From assembly GCF_021390245.1 (NCBI RefSeq), contig NZ_JAJUXH010000009.1, forward strand, positions 1-64,000: a DNA stretch of 64,000 nucleotides, given 5' to 3'. Numbering within the stretch: position 1 is the first letter of the stretch; every line of letters starts with the position of its first letter. This document shows positions 55,670-64,000 of this stretch, piece after piece. The notes below the pieces were generated by a model, which was given only the letters and a program-made list of their open reading frames with translations, was not told the DNA's origin and did not search any database. A program made the translations under genes and the position numbers. Origin of the DNA: Dyadobacter sp. CY323 (lineage in GTDB: Bacteria; Bacteroidota; Bacteroidia; Cytophagales; Spirosomataceae).

Positions 55670-55890
55670 AGTAGCGGCAAGTCTCCTGGCTTGCACCATT
55701 TTTACCGCCCTTCTCGATTTCTCCGGTTTGCTGCCTTTGATCTCAATGGGACGCGAGGGTAAAAATTGCCCTGAAATTTGCAGGGCCGGCACTTACAGTA
55801 GCACGACTGCCCGTGATTCGCACACGGTTCCTTTTTGTTTTGCTGACATTGGATGAGGGTTCCAAAAGCAAAAACCACTACCCCGATTGA
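55670..55890 (-). promoter_or_regulatory. Cobalamin riboswitch upstream of metE
   Basis: On the minus strand AGCCAGGAGACTTGCC (55691-55676) matches the conserved B12 box. Upstream are CGTGTGCGAATCACGGGCAG and GTCGTGCTACTGTAA, the G-rich and ACTGT blocks of the aptamer core, and a run of paired segments between. The box lies about 210 bases before the metE start. The long gap 55467-56116 contains this element, a 3' expression region and the terminator at 56015; I see no gene in it. Edges are approximate. Confidence 0.85.
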
Positions 55891-56014
55891 CGGGCGTTCC
55901 AAAGAACTCGACGAAGTTAGTAGAGAAAAAGAATCGATGCGGCTGGGTAGGCCGATTTAAGTGATTTGAATAAAAAATTCAGTTTTTGAAACGATAAAAT
56001 ATCTGATTTAGCCA

Positions 56015-56056
56015 AAAATAACGGCTTCAAAAGTGATTTTTCGAAGCCGTTATTTT
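56015..56056. terminator. Hairpin terminator after nagB
   Basis: Arms AAAATAACGGCTTC (56015-56028) and GAAGCCGTTATTTT (56043-56056) pair perfectly around a 14-base loop. It lies 60 bases after the nagB stop on the minus strand and upstream of the metE leader, so it insulates metE from nagB. A/T-rich arm ends allow function in both directions. Confidence 0.82.
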
Positions 56057-56116
56057 AGGGAAAATAGCTGTATATCTCTTTCCTGTGAAGAATTCGGGTA
56101 AAGGCGAGAGTGTCAT

Positions 56117-56857
56117 TTATCCGTTCCCGGCAACGCCGTCGGCCGCCTCTTCATCCAAAATAATCTCTGCATTCAAATGGTTTTGCAAAGCCGTAGCCGG
56201 GAAATCGGTAGTGACCGGAAAAGCCAGGGCGCGGCGCACTACTTCGGCTTTCGATTTGCCGGAAGCCAGTAAAATAGCCGTTTTTGCTTCTAAAATATTT
56301 CTTATTCCGATGGTAATGCCTTTTGTTAAAACCGTCGCTTTTTTAAAATATTTTTGCCCGACTTCCACCGTAACCGGATCGAGATCAGAGACATGTGCGT
56401 ACAGATTCCAGGCCGTACCCGGCTCATTTAATGCAAGGTGACCGTTCATTCCCATACCGAGTACGATCAGGTCGAGACCTCCCAGACTGTCGAGAATTTT
56501 ATTAACCCGGTCGCATTCAGCGGCTGGATCAATCGCTTTCCCGTCGAAATACACGATCTGATTTTCACGCATTCCGATTGGTTTCAGGAAGTCGCGATCT
56601 AACAAATTTCGGCAACTTCCATCATCATCTGCATTCAGTCCGATCCATTCATCCAAACCAATAAAAACGCATTTCGAGAAATCGGTCGTTCCTTTCTGAT
56701 TTGCAGCAACCAAGGTCTGAAACATGCCCAGCGGCGTACTGCCGGAAGGTAAACAAATGACGGCATCCGGCTTTTTTGCTAAAAGCGCCATTACGCGATC
56801 CGCCGCCATCGAACTCATCGCATTGTAATCGGGGCAAATAGTGATTTTAGGAATCAT
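56117..56857 (-). CDS. nagB: Glucosamine-6-phosphate deaminase
   Basis: This 246-residue sugar-phosphate isomerase shows CLPSGSTPLGMFQTLV (phosphate loop), FIGLDEWIGL, IVLGMGMNGHLALNEPG (catalytic His and Asp) and ASGKSKAEVV. It converts glucosamine-6-phosphate to fructose-6-phosphate and ammonia. 6-phosphogluconolactonase has a related fold, but the GMGxNGHLALNEPG block favours NagB. It acts after NagA (10469-11578). It is divergent from fumC. Confidence 0.9.
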   Translation of the reverse strand: MIPKITICPDYNAMSSMAADRVMALLAKKPDAVICLPSGSTPLGMFQTLVAANQKGTTDFSKCVFIGLDEWIGLNADDDGSCRNLLDRDFLKPIGMRENQIVYFDGKAIDPAAECDRVNKILDSLGGLDLIVLGMGMNGHLALNEPGTAWNLYAHVSDLDPVTVEVGQKYFKKATVLTKGITIGIRNILEAKTAILLASGKSKAEVVRRALAFPVTTDFPATALQNHLNAEIILDEEAADGVAGNG

Positions 56858-57009
56858 TCTTTTAGTGATTTGAACCTGCGGTTTGAAATCTAAACATTCT
56901 TTTTATCCTGCTGAACATTTATCCCAAAAAATCAACAAAAACTGCAAACCCGACCCTAACTTTACCACCTCATCCACATTTACAATTTTTCATTCTCTTA
57001 CTACATAAA

Positions 57010-58410
57010 ATGGAATATCGCATAGAAAAAGATACAATGGGCGAAGTGCAGGTACCTGCTCATGTATATTGGGGCGCTCAAACGCAACGTTCAATCCAAA
57101 ATTTCCCGATTGCACAGGATATCAATAGGATGCCCAAGGAAATCATCAAGGCATTTGCTTACTTGAAGAAAGCCGCGGCCATTACCAATTTCGAAGCGGG
57201 TATTTTGCCCAAAGAAAAAAGTGACCTGATCGGACAAGTTTGCGATGAAATCCTTACCGATCAACTTAGTGATCAGTTTCCGTTGGTCGTGTGGCAAACA
57301 GGCTCGGGAACCCAGTCTAATATGAACTGCAATGAAGTGATCGCCTACCGCGGACATGTGCTGCAAGGTGGCGAACTGGCCGACAAAACCAAATTCCTTC
57401 ATCCAAATGACGATGTAAACAAGTCCCAGTCGTCCAATGACACCTACCCGACGGCAATGCACATTGCAGCCTACAAAATTTTGGTAGACGTAACAATTCC
57501 CGGCATTACCAAGCTGAGAGATACATTAAAAGCAAAGTCAGAAGCATTCAGAGATGTAGTGAAGATCGGCCGTACTCACTTTATGGATGCTACGCCACTT
57601 ACACTTGGGCAGGAGTTTTCGGGATATGCTTCCCAGCTTGATCATGGTCTCCGCGCCATTTACAACACACTTGCCCACCTTTCGGAACTCGCATTGGGCG
57701 GAACAGCGGTTGGAACGGGTATTAATACGCCGGAAGGTTATTCTGAGAACGTAGCCAGACATATTGCTGCATTGACCGGACTTCCTTTCATTACTGCCGA
57801 AAACAAGTTCGAGGCATTGGCCGCACATGATGCCATTGTGGAAGCTCACGGCGCATTGAAAACAGTCGCAGTAAGTCTGATGAAAATCGGTAATGATATC
57901 CGGATGTTGTCTTCGGGCCCGAGATCGGGTATTGGCGAAATACATATTCCTGATAATGAGCCGGGTAGCTCCATTATGCCGGGAAAAGTGAATCCTACCC
58001 AATGCGAGGCGATGACAATGGTGGCAGCCCAGGTAATGGGTAACGATGTAGCAATCGGTATCGGCGGCTCAAATGGACATTTCGAGTTGAATGTATTTAA
58101 ACCTTTAATGGCTTATAACTTCCTGCATTCGGCCCGTCTGATCGGCGATGTATGTGTTTCATTCAATGATAATTGTGCAGTGGGCATTGAGCCACTTCAT
58201 GAGAATATCAAAAAACATGTGAACAACTCTCTGATGCTGGTTACTGCGCTGAATACCAAAATCGGATATTATAAGGCCGCGGAAATCGCGCAGACGGCTC
58301 ATAAAAATGGATCGACATTGAAGGAAACGGCAGTGGCACTGGGATACCTTACGCCGGATGAGTTTGATGCATGGGTGAAACCGGAAGACATGGTCGGCGA
58401 TAACAAATGA
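57010..58410 (+). CDS. fumC: Class II fumarate hydratase
   Basis: The 466-residue protein shows the lyase signature [20 protein letters not shown], the [12 protein letters not shown] catalytic segment and [16 protein letters not shown]. It hydrates fumarate to malate in the citric acid cycle as a tetramer. The N-terminus [20 protein letters not shown] is normal. Its stop overlaps the start of the HEAT-like gene by four bases (ATGA), so the three following genes may form an operon. Confidence 0.95.
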   Translation: MEYRIEKDTMGEVQVPAHVYWGAQTQRSIQNFPIAQDINRMPKEIIKAFAYLKKAAAITNFEAGILPKEKSDLIGQVCDEILTDQLSDQFPLVVWQTGSGTQSNMNCNEVIAYRGHVLQGGELADKTKFLHPNDDVNKSQSSNDTYPTAMHIAAYKILVDVTIPGITKLRDTLKAKSEAFRDVVKIGRTHFMDATPLTLGQEFSGYASQLDHGLRAIYNTLAHLSELALGGTAVGTGINTPEGYSENVARHIAALTGLPFITAENKFEALAAHDAIVEAHGALKTVAVSLMKIGNDIRMLSSGPRSGIGEIHIPDNEPGSSIMPGKVNPTQCEAMTMVAAQVMGNDVAIGIGGSNGHFELNVFKPLMAYNFLHSARLIGDVCVSFNDNCAVGIEPLHENIKKHVNNSLMLVTALNTKIGYYKAAEIAQTAHKNGSTLKETAVALGYLTPDEFDAWVKPEDMVGDNK

Positions 58411-58937
58411 TCATTCCGGAAGTTTTATTGGCGGATCAAATGCAATCCAAAAGCCTCGCCACACGCGTAGCCGAGTATGCTTGCTCATCTGAAAATGCCT
58501 TTAAAGAACTCATACATTGCTATCTGTCTGAAGATCACAAACTGGCCCAACGCGCCGCATACAGCCTTAGCATCGCTGCCAGAAAAAAAATTGATCTGAT
58601 GCAGCCCTATGTGGGTATACTAGTCGACCAGTTGAAGAGAAACGATGTGCATGATGCAGTGATACGGAATAGTGCGAGAATCCTTGAAGAAATTGAGATA
58701 CCGGAACAATTCCACGGAGAAGTAATGGATGCCTGTTTTGGATTTATTCAGAACAGGCAGACCGCCATTGCGATACGCGCATTTTCGCTCACGATACTTT
58801 ACAGGCTTTCGCTGATTTATCCGGAAATAAAGAATGAGCTTTGTTATATAATAGTAGAAAATATAGACTATGAGACGGCTGCATTCAGGTCGAGGGGAAC
58901 GAAAATTTTAGCTGCATTAAACAAAAAGACCAAATGA
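58407..58937 (+). CDS. HEAT-like helical repeat protein of unknown function
   Basis: The 176-residue protein is all-helical with about four to five helix pairs, for example [21 protein letters not shown] and [17 protein letters not shown], a HEAT-type solenoid. No enzyme motif is seen. It overlaps both fumC (four bases) and the next gene (four bases), so it is translated together with them. It may be a protein-protein scaffold. Function unknown. Confidence 0.75.
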   Translation: MIIPEVLLADQMQSKSLATRVAEYACSSENAFKELIHCYLSEDHKLAQRAAYSLSIAARKKIDLMQPYVGILVDQLKRNDVHDAVIRNSARILEEIEIPEQFHGEVMDACFGFIQNRQTAIAIRAFSLTILYRLSLIYPEIKNELCYIIVENIDYETAAFRSRGTKILAALNKKTK

Positions 58938-59875
58938 TCATTTACTGTCATTCACTGCTGGACGAAACGCTGCAAAATAAGCTTAGCGAAGGATTATCAG
59001 CCTCGCATACCATTCATTTTAGAACGGAAAGCACGGACGAGCAAACGAATAAATCGTTCTTCCGGGATGCAAACTATATTTTGGGAAACCCGCCCGTGGA
59101 ATGGTTTGAAAACCAACCTGCGGATCTCAACTTCTGGCAGCTGGATTCAGCCGGATTTGATCAGTTTTCTTCGGTATCACTTCCCGACGGTGCCAAAGTA
59201 GCCAACATGGGTGACTGGTTTGCGCGCCCCTGCGCCGAATCGATCGTTGGAGGTGTTCTGGCATTGTACAGAGGCCTGGATACGCTGACGTTGCTGAAAC
59301 AGAAATCGGAATGGATCGGGTCGAAATTGCGGGCGGACCTCCGGATCATTTATAGACAAAATGTAATCGTACTCGGCGCAGGGACTATCGGCATGGCAGT
59401 ACATTCCATTCTGAAAGGATTTGGCTGCACCATTCATCTCATGGCAAGAACTTCCCCGGATGCCGACCTGCACAGTCGTGAAGAGTTACTGCACGAACTA
59501 CCTTCTGCTGATCTGATTATCAACACATTGCCTGGAACTGCCACGCATTTTGCCGATGCGGAGTTTTTCTCAAAAATGAAACCGGAAAGTGTTTACGCAA
59601 GTGTGGGACGAGGCAGTACTACGGATGAAAATGCATTGATCGAGGCATTAAATGCGAAAAAAATAGAAGGTGCCGTACTGGATGTGACCGAGGTGGAGCC
59701 ACTGCCGGCAACCAGCCCACTCTGGAAAATGGACAATGTGATTTTAACACAACATACGGGCGGCGGACATCGGAATGAACATGTCGGTAAAGTCGATTTA
59801 TTCCTGAATAATGTGTTTGCACTCGATAATGGGGGAAATATTGCAAATGAAGTGAACCTCCGTAAAGGATATTAA
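58934..59875 (+). CDS. D-2-hydroxyacid dehydrogenase
   Basis: The protein has 313 residues. The NAD-binding half has VLGAGTIGMAVHSILKGFG. The catalytic triad is visible as Arg in SVGRGSTTDE, Glu in DVTEVEPLP and His in LTQHTGGGH. It reduces a 2-keto acid such as hydroxypyruvate or glyoxylate. The N-terminal substrate half is weakly conserved, so the substrate is open. It overlaps the HEAT-like gene by four bases and ends two bases before galK. Confidence 0.85.
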   Translation: MIIYCHSLLDETLQNKLSEGLSASHTIHFRTESTDEQTNKSFFRDANYILGNPPVEWFENQPADLNFWQLDSAGFDQFSSVSLPDGAKVANMGDWFARPCAESIVGGVLALYRGLDTLTLLKQKSEWIGSKLRADLRIIYRQNVIVLGAGTIGMAVHSILKGFGCTIHLMARTSPDADLHSREELLHELPSADLIINTLPGTATHFADAEFFSKMKPESVYASVGRGSTTDENALIEALNAKKIEGAVLDVTEVEPLPATSPLWKMDNVILTQHTGGGHRNEHVGKVDLFLNNVFALDNGGNIANEVNLRKGY

Positions 59876-59877
59876 TC

Positions 59878-61083
59878 ATGACCAAATTGCAACAAGTGAT
59901 CACGGAAACGGAATTGGCGGAAGCCGTAAAAGAAAAATATCTTTTAAAATTCGGCAGCGAAAATCCGGAAGAAATACGGGTTTTCAGGTCCCCGGGCCGC
60001 ATTAACTTGATCGGCGAACATACGGATTACAATAATGGGTTTGTATTGCCAGCCAGTGTGGATAAAGCGGTCTATTTTGTAATCTCGCCGCGTGCAGACG
60101 ATCGGGTTATATTATACGCATCTGATCTGGATGAAACGTACTCATTTTCACTCTCCGACCTGTCCAAACCAGAGCAATCCTGGCCGCATTACCAGATTGG
60201 TATCGTTGAACAAATTCATAAAAAGGGATTGAAAATAGGTGGTTTTCAGGCTGCTTTCGGGGGAAATGTGCCAGTTGGTGCCGGTTTGTCTTCCTCAGCG
60301 GCATTGGAATGCTGTTTACTTTTTGCGTTGAATGAGCTTTTCGAGTTGAAGCTGGATCGTCTGACCATTGTTAAGATGGCCCAAAAAGCGGAGAACGAAT
60401 ACGTAGGTGTTCAATGCGGCATTATGGACCAATTTGCATCTGCATTTGGCAAAAATGAATCGGTTATCCGTCTTGACTGCCGCTCATTGGAATACGAATA
60501 TTTTCCGTTCCCGATGGATGATTATTTGATCGTTTTGTGTGACACGATGGTGAAACATTCCCTCGCCAGTTCGGAGTACAACACGCGTCGGCTGGAATGC
60601 GAAAAAGGAACCCAGATTTTACAGAAATACGATTCTTCTATTCTCAGCCTCCGCGACACTAATCCCGAATTTGTGGAATTGCATCGGGAAGAACTTGGGG
60701 ATGTGGTATATCGCCGCTGCAAATTCATTACCGAAGAAATTCGTCGCGTTCAGGATGCCTGTAATTTGCTCATCGATGGTGATTTACCTGCGTTTGGTAA
60801 CAAAATGTATGAAACGCACCAGGGTTTGCAGCATGAATATGAAGTAAGCTGCCCCGAACTGGACTTTCTCGTGCAACAAACCATTCGCAATGAAGCCGTT
60901 TTAGGGTCAAGAATGATGGGTGGTGGATTTGGTGGCTGCACAATTAATCTGGTTAAAAAAGAAGCCGTTCCCTCGTTTGAAATCGAAATGAAAAAGGCGT
61001 ATCTCGACCAATATCAGATCGATCTACCCTGCTATAAAGTGAAAATAACCGACGGAACTGAGGAAATCCGGATTGTTGGATGA
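59878..61083 (+). CDS. galK: Galactokinase
   Basis: This 401-residue GHMP kinase has RSPGRINLIGEHTDYNNGFV (galactose-binding signature), PVGAGLSSSAALE (ATP loop) and GSRMMGGGFGGCTINLV near the C-terminus. The Asp of CGIMDQFASAFGK is the catalytic base. It phosphorylates galactose at C1 for the Leloir pathway. It starts two bases after the dehydrogenase stop and is followed by galM 38 bases on, so galactose genes are grouped here. Confidence 0.94.
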   Translation: MTKLQQVITETELAEAVKEKYLLKFGSENPEEIRVFRSPGRINLIGEHTDYNNGFVLPASVDKAVYFVISPRADDRVILYASDLDETYSFSLSDLSKPEQSWPHYQIGIVEQIHKKGLKIGGFQAAFGGNVPVGAGLSSSAALECCLLFALNELFELKLDRLTIVKMAQKAENEYVGVQCGIMDQFASAFGKNESVIRLDCRSLEYEYFPFPMDDYLIVLCDTMVKHSLASSEYNTRRLECEKGTQILQKYDSSILSLRDTNPEFVELHREELGDVVYRRCKFITEEIRRVQDACNLLIDGDLPAFGNKMYETHQGLQHEYEVSCPELDFLVQQTIRNEAVLGSRMMGGGFGGCTINLVKKEAVPSFEIEMKKAYLDQYQIDLPCYKVKITDGTEEIRIVG

Positions 61084-61120
61084 CTTTTAGTAATGCAGCT
61101 GCAAACTTTAAACTTTCATT

Positions 61121-62263
61121 ATGAAAAAACTTCCTTTTTTACTCACTGCGCTGATCGGTTTCGGCCTTTTTGGATGCTCTCAAAAATCGAATGACGAAAA
61201 AATGACAAGTACCATTTCAAAAGAATCCTTCGGAGAACTTCCCGACGGACAGAAAGCAGACCTTTATACATTGACCAATGGGAATGGTATGACGGTAAAT
61301 ATCACCAACTACGGTGGAATTATTACCAAGTTGACCGCTCCCGATAAAAACGGTGAGTTTGCCGATGTAGTATTAGGTTTTGATTCGCTTCCCCCCTACC
61401 TCGGCGGCCATCCGTTTTTCGGAGCTTTAGTGGGAAGGTATGGTAACCGGATTGCAAAAGGGAAATTTACGCTGGAAGGTAAAGACTATACATTGGCGAT
61501 AAATAACGGCCCAAATGCATTGCACGGGGGTAAAAAAGGCTTCGATAAGGTGATCTGGAAAGCTACTGAGATCAATAAGGATTCGGTAGTGGGCCTGGAA
61601 CTGGAATATACCAGCAAAGACATGGAAGAAGGCTATCCGGGAAACCTGAGTGTGAAAATTACTTACACGCTGGATAATGATAACGCATTGACAATCAACT
61701 ATACGGCTTCAACTGATAAAACCACAGTAATTAACCTGACCAACCATTCTTATTTCAATCTGACCGGTCTGAAAAGAGACATTCTGGATCATGAAGTTTC
61801 GATTGTTTCAGATAGTATAGTGCCTGTTGATACCACCTTGATCCCGACCGGGAAATTGCGTGCCGTCGAAGGAACGCCATTTGATTTCAGAAAACCGACA
61901 AAAGTGTCGGCGGGTATCAACAAAACGGAAGATGAGCAGATTAAAAACGGCGGTGGCTACGACCATTGCTGGGTCATTAAAAGAACAGAACCGGGATTAA
62001 TGTTATTCGCGACAGTTAAAGATCCTGAAAGCGGGCGGTTTATGGAAGTATTTACGACTGAGCCAGCCGTTCAGTTTTACACGGGTAACTTTCTCGACGG
62101 AAGTTTGAAAGGCAAAGGAGCTACATTTTCAAAACGCTTCGGTTTGTGCATGGAAACGGAACACTACCCCGATTCACCCAACCAGCCGCAGTTCCCCACT
62201 ACGCAACTAAAACCCGGAGAAACGTATTCGACAACCACGAAATATCGGTTTTCGGCGAAGTAA
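61121..62263 (+). CDS. galM: Aldose 1-epimerase (mutarotase), lipoprotein
   Basis: The protein has 380 residues. A lipoprotein signal ends at FGLFGCSQ (Cys 19), so it is anchored in a membrane facing the periplasm. The epimerase domain has ITNYGGIITKLTAPDKNG, FGALVGRYGNRIA, the catalytic histidine in LTNHSYFNL and the catalytic glutamate in CMETEHYPDSPNQP. It converts alpha and beta hexose anomers. It follows galK by 38 bases and ends in a terminator. Confidence 0.93.
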   Translation: MKKLPFLLTALIGFGLFGCSQKSNDEKMTSTISKESFGELPDGQKADLYTLTNGNGMTVNITNYGGIITKLTAPDKNGEFADVVLGFDSLPPYLGGHPFFGALVGRYGNRIAKGKFTLEGKDYTLAINNGPNALHGGKKGFDKVIWKATEINKDSVVGLELEYTSKDMEEGYPGNLSVKITYTLDNDNALTINYTASTDKTTVINLTNHSYFNLTGLKRDILDHEVSIVSDSIVPVDTTLIPTGKLRAVEGTPFDFRKPTKVSAGINKTEDEQIKNGGGYDHCWVIKRTEPGLMLFATVKDPESGRFMEVFTTEPAVQFYTGNFLDGSLKGKGATFSKRFGLCMETEHYPDSPNQPQFPTTQLKPGETYSTTTKYRFSAK

Positions 62264-62289
62264 AAGCTAATAAAGACAGTTATTGAATT

Positions 62290-62335
62290 GGGACAAGATA
62301 ATCAGAGCTTCTGATAGCACTGGTTATCTTGTCCC
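62290..62335 (+). terminator. galM terminator
   Basis: GGGACAAGATAA (62290-62301) pairs with TTATCTTGTCCC (62324-62335), and one G-T plus one C-G pair extend the stem into the loop. TTTTAT follows on the plus strand. It lies 27 bases after the galM stop. Confidence 0.85.
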
Positions 62336-62384
62336 TTTTATATTTCTTTTTGTTAGTTTTGGCAAATCACACTGTATTACCTGG

Positions 62385-62650
62385 ATGCTAAAAATTCCCG
62401 AATATTTTGGAATGATATTTTATTTTTATTCCAATGAACATTTGCCGATTCACATACATGTTTCATACGCGGAATGCGAAAGTGTATTTGAAATTTGTTT
62501 CGAGAACGGAGAATTGCAGAGATCCGGATCCGGAAGTAGCTGAAAGAGAACCACTTGCAAGCCAGCAGTTAAAAGAAGCTGATAAAGTCATTTCACATTT
62601 TGCATAAGATATTGTGAATCGCTGGACAGATTTCTTTGTTCTCAAGAAGA
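62385..62650 (+). pseudogene. DUF4160 family gene, frameshifted and with an internal stop
   Basis: ATG 62385 begins MLKIPEYFGMIFYFYSNEHL, then IHIHVSY, which is the DUF4160 core. The frame ends at 62543 after a duplicated GATCCG. In the +1 frame the sequence continues PDPEVAEREPLASQQLKEAD and meets TAA at 62605, then DIVNRWTDFFV, the usual family ending. So two changes break it. Its partner DUF2442 at 62681 is intact. The end coordinate is approximate. Confidence 0.6.
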
Positions 62651-62680
62651 AAGTGAAAGTGTTAAAATTACAAAACGACT

Positions 62681-62938
62681 ATGAATCTGGTCATTAGCGT
62701 AATGGACGCGATATATTTATCGGATTACAAGGTGATGGTGCGTTTCTCGGATAACTCGCAGCAGACTATCGATTTCAAGGATTTTTTAGAAGGAAATCCT
62801 CATCCGCAGTATAATAAGTATCGCAACCTCGATCATTTTCAAAAATTCAAGATAGAGAACGGCAATCTTGTTTGGGGACAGAACTGGGACCTTATTTTTC
62901 CGATAGAACAATTGCACGCCGGGAAAATTGCTTTTTGA
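62681..62938 (+). CDS. DUF2442 family protein
   Basis: This 85-residue protein has the DUF2442 pattern: SDYKVMVRFSDNSQQTIDF, LDHFQKFKIENGNLVWG and NWDLIFPIEQLH. DUF2442 and DUF4160 genes occur as pairs in many bacteria and are suspected of being a toxin-antitoxin-like module. Here the DUF4160 gene is broken, so this may be the leftover half. A later ATG at 62702 would drop seven residues. Function unknown. Confidence 0.8.
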   Translation: MNLVISVMDAIYLSDYKVMVRFSDNSQQTIDFKDFLEGNPHPQYNKYRNLDHFQKFKIENGNLVWGQNWDLIFPIEQLHAGKIAF

Positions 62939-62975
62939 ATTTCGGCATCCCACTCTTAAATCATAAACTCCCAAA

Positions 62976-63599
62976 ATGCTTACTAAAACAGTTAAAATCA
63001 GCAATGTTACCAATCTGTCAGATGCGCGCTATTGTGCTGGCATGGGTGTAGAAATGCTTGGTTTTTCCATTGACGAAGATTCACCGAATTACATTTCTCC
63101 CAAGAAATTCGAAGATATATGCTCCTGGCTTGCCGGTGTGACTCTTGTGGCCGAAACGAACCAGACAAATCCTGAGACCATTTTAGAAACGTTGACCAAC
63201 TATCCGGTCCATGCGATACAGGTGGAGCAACCCGGGCTCCTGAATTATCTCCGCAGCGAACTCAACCTTCCATTAATTCTTAGAATAAGTGTCGATTTGT
63301 ACGAGGCTGAAGAATTAAGCTCGATCCTGAGCAGGTACGAATCCGATGTTACGTACTTTTTGCTGGAAAGCGACTCAAATGCAGATTTGTCCGAATCCTG
63401 GATACGTGTGCTCGGCAATCTCGTGGCCGAATATCCGGTACTGATCGGATTTGGGCTTGACAATGAGTTCACAGTAAGTGCATTAACCGAACTCCTGCCA
63501 AATGTCGGCATCGCATTGCGGGGCAGCGAAGAAATCCGCCCCGGATACAAGGATTTTGGCAGTATGATGGACATTCTGGAAGCATTAGAAGAGCAATAA
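62976..63599 (+). CDS. TrpF-like barrel protein without the catalytic residues
   Basis: The 207-residue protein follows the phosphoribosylanthranilate isomerase layout: VKISNVTNLSDARYCAGMGV at the N-terminus and GFGLDNEFTVSAL near the end. But the first strand reads KISN where TrpF has KICG, so the base Cys is gone. The acid LLD reads FLLES, and the phosphate loops (GGTG and D-x-S-S-G-V-E) are altered. It is unlikely to be TrpF. No trp genes are near. It may be a family member with a different role. Confidence 0.65.
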   Translation: MLTKTVKISNVTNLSDARYCAGMGVEMLGFSIDEDSPNYISPKKFEDICSWLAGVTLVAETNQTNPETILETLTNYPVHAIQVEQPGLLNYLRSELNLPLILRISVDLYEAEELSSILSRYESDVTYFLLESDSNADLSESWIRVLGNLVAEYPVLIGFGLDNEFTVSALTELLPNVGIALRGSEEIRPGYKDFGSMMDILEALEEQ

Positions 63600-63736
63600 T
63601 CCCCGATTCTGATCCCGATTTTCCACTTTCCTTAAAAATATCCGCTTAACACGTCGTTTTACCGATAGTAATTTTCCGGTTTTCAGTATCTTGCATTACC
63701 TACTACCTTTGATTACAAATAAACGTTAAACGAATC

Positions 63737-64000
63737 ATGGAAAAGAAATTGCACCGCATACCCGACCAGGCAGTTTTTGGAGGAGTGGCTTCCGGAATAG
63801 CTCAATATCTGCAAATAGACGTCGTGATTGTGCGCGTCCTGTTTGTCGTGATGTTGTTTCTCCCAATCCCCCCAAGCTTCGGATGGACAGGAATTTTATA
63901 CATTATCCTATGGGCAGTGTTGCCTACCGGACCTGCCGGTGATATCTACACAACCCCCACCGATCCGCTCGCAAAACCAACCGGGCCATTTTCGGGGGAG
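63737..64000 (+). CDS. PspC domain protein, 3' end outside window
   Basis: Only the first 88 codons are inside the window. MEKKLHRIPDQAVFGGVASG followed by IAQYLQIDVVIVRVLFVVM is the PspC domain start (R-x-P-x-D and GGVxxGIAxYL). The next segment is a membrane helix region, TGILYIILWAVLP. PspC domains sense envelope stress in some bacteria. The start is clear and no stop is reached. Confidence 0.85.
   Translation, partial: MEKKLHRIPDQAVFGGVASGIAQYLQIDVVIVRVLFVVMLFLPIPPSFGWTGILYIILWAVLPTGPAGDIYTTPTDPLAKPTGPFSGE

Overview
The window reads as a chromosomal segment of a Bacteroidota bacterium, most likely order Cytophagales and close to Dyadobacter/Spirosoma. The evidence is a type IX secretion (T9SS) sorting domain on a large repeat protein, signs of the Bacteroidota promoter pattern (TTG, 19-21 nt, TAnnTTTG), little use of Shine-Dalgarno sequences, several TTG starts, and a Bacteroidota-typical carbamoyltransferase/SGNH/DUF5989/SxtJ gene set. 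All gene calls come from reading translations and motifs; no database search was run.

Region 1 (1-9449) is one co-directional surface-glycan cluster: a membrane glycosyltransferase tail, WbqC, a PglD/NeuD-like acyltransferase, GT4, two GT8-like paralogues flanking a DUF5672 protein, GT2, a Wzy/ligase-like membrane protein and an OafA-type acyltransferase. Region 2 (9526-20563) holds housekeeping and hydrolytic genes: thioredoxin, a pentapeptide-repeat protein, nagA, a B12-binding radical SAM protein, a purple acid phosphatase-like enzyme, ThuA, a CocE-type hydrolase, a frameshifted Tiki-like gene and an MBL-fold hydrolase. Region 3 (20576-24028) is a small accessory island of toxin-antitoxin-like genes. 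It has a PARP/ADP-ribosyltransferase-like protein with a small upstream partner, two convergent HicB-like HTH proteins, an orphan HigA next to what looks like the tail of a lost HigB, a frameshifted XRE regulator, another XRE regulator and a small orphan gene. Region 4 (24083-30443) has the T9SS repeat protein, tRNA-Glu and an M14 peptidase. Region 5 (30436-47517) is mainly core genes: aroQ, xerD, sixA, sppA, yihY, a CNT nucleoside transporter, metH, an Lrp regulator, a sigma-factor operon and Ppx/GppA. Region 6 (47554-52409) is the carbamoyltransferase cluster. Region 7 (52510-64000) has a thioesterase, metE with its cobalamin riboswitch, nagB, fumC, a hydroxyacid dehydrogenase, galK, galM, a decayed DUF4160/DUF2442 pair, a TrpF-like protein without catalytic residues and a PspC protein cut by the window edge.

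Functional links: metH (B12-dependent) and metE (B12-independent) are both present, and only metE carries a cobalamin riboswitch, so B12 availability should choose the isozyme. nagA and nagB, 45 kb apart, complete conversion of GlcNAc-6-phosphate to fructose-6-phosphate. galK and galM begin galactose use. The glycan cluster and the carbamoyltransferase cluster together suggest a decorated surface polysaccharide.

The most unusual elements are the island at 20.6-24.0 kb, a GT8-like paralogue that has lost its DPD motif, two intergenic elements built from 10-bp GTCATT-type units that fold back on themselves, a perfect 28-bp palindrome, and three genes broken by single-base frameshifts. The frameshifts could be real decay or sequencing error.
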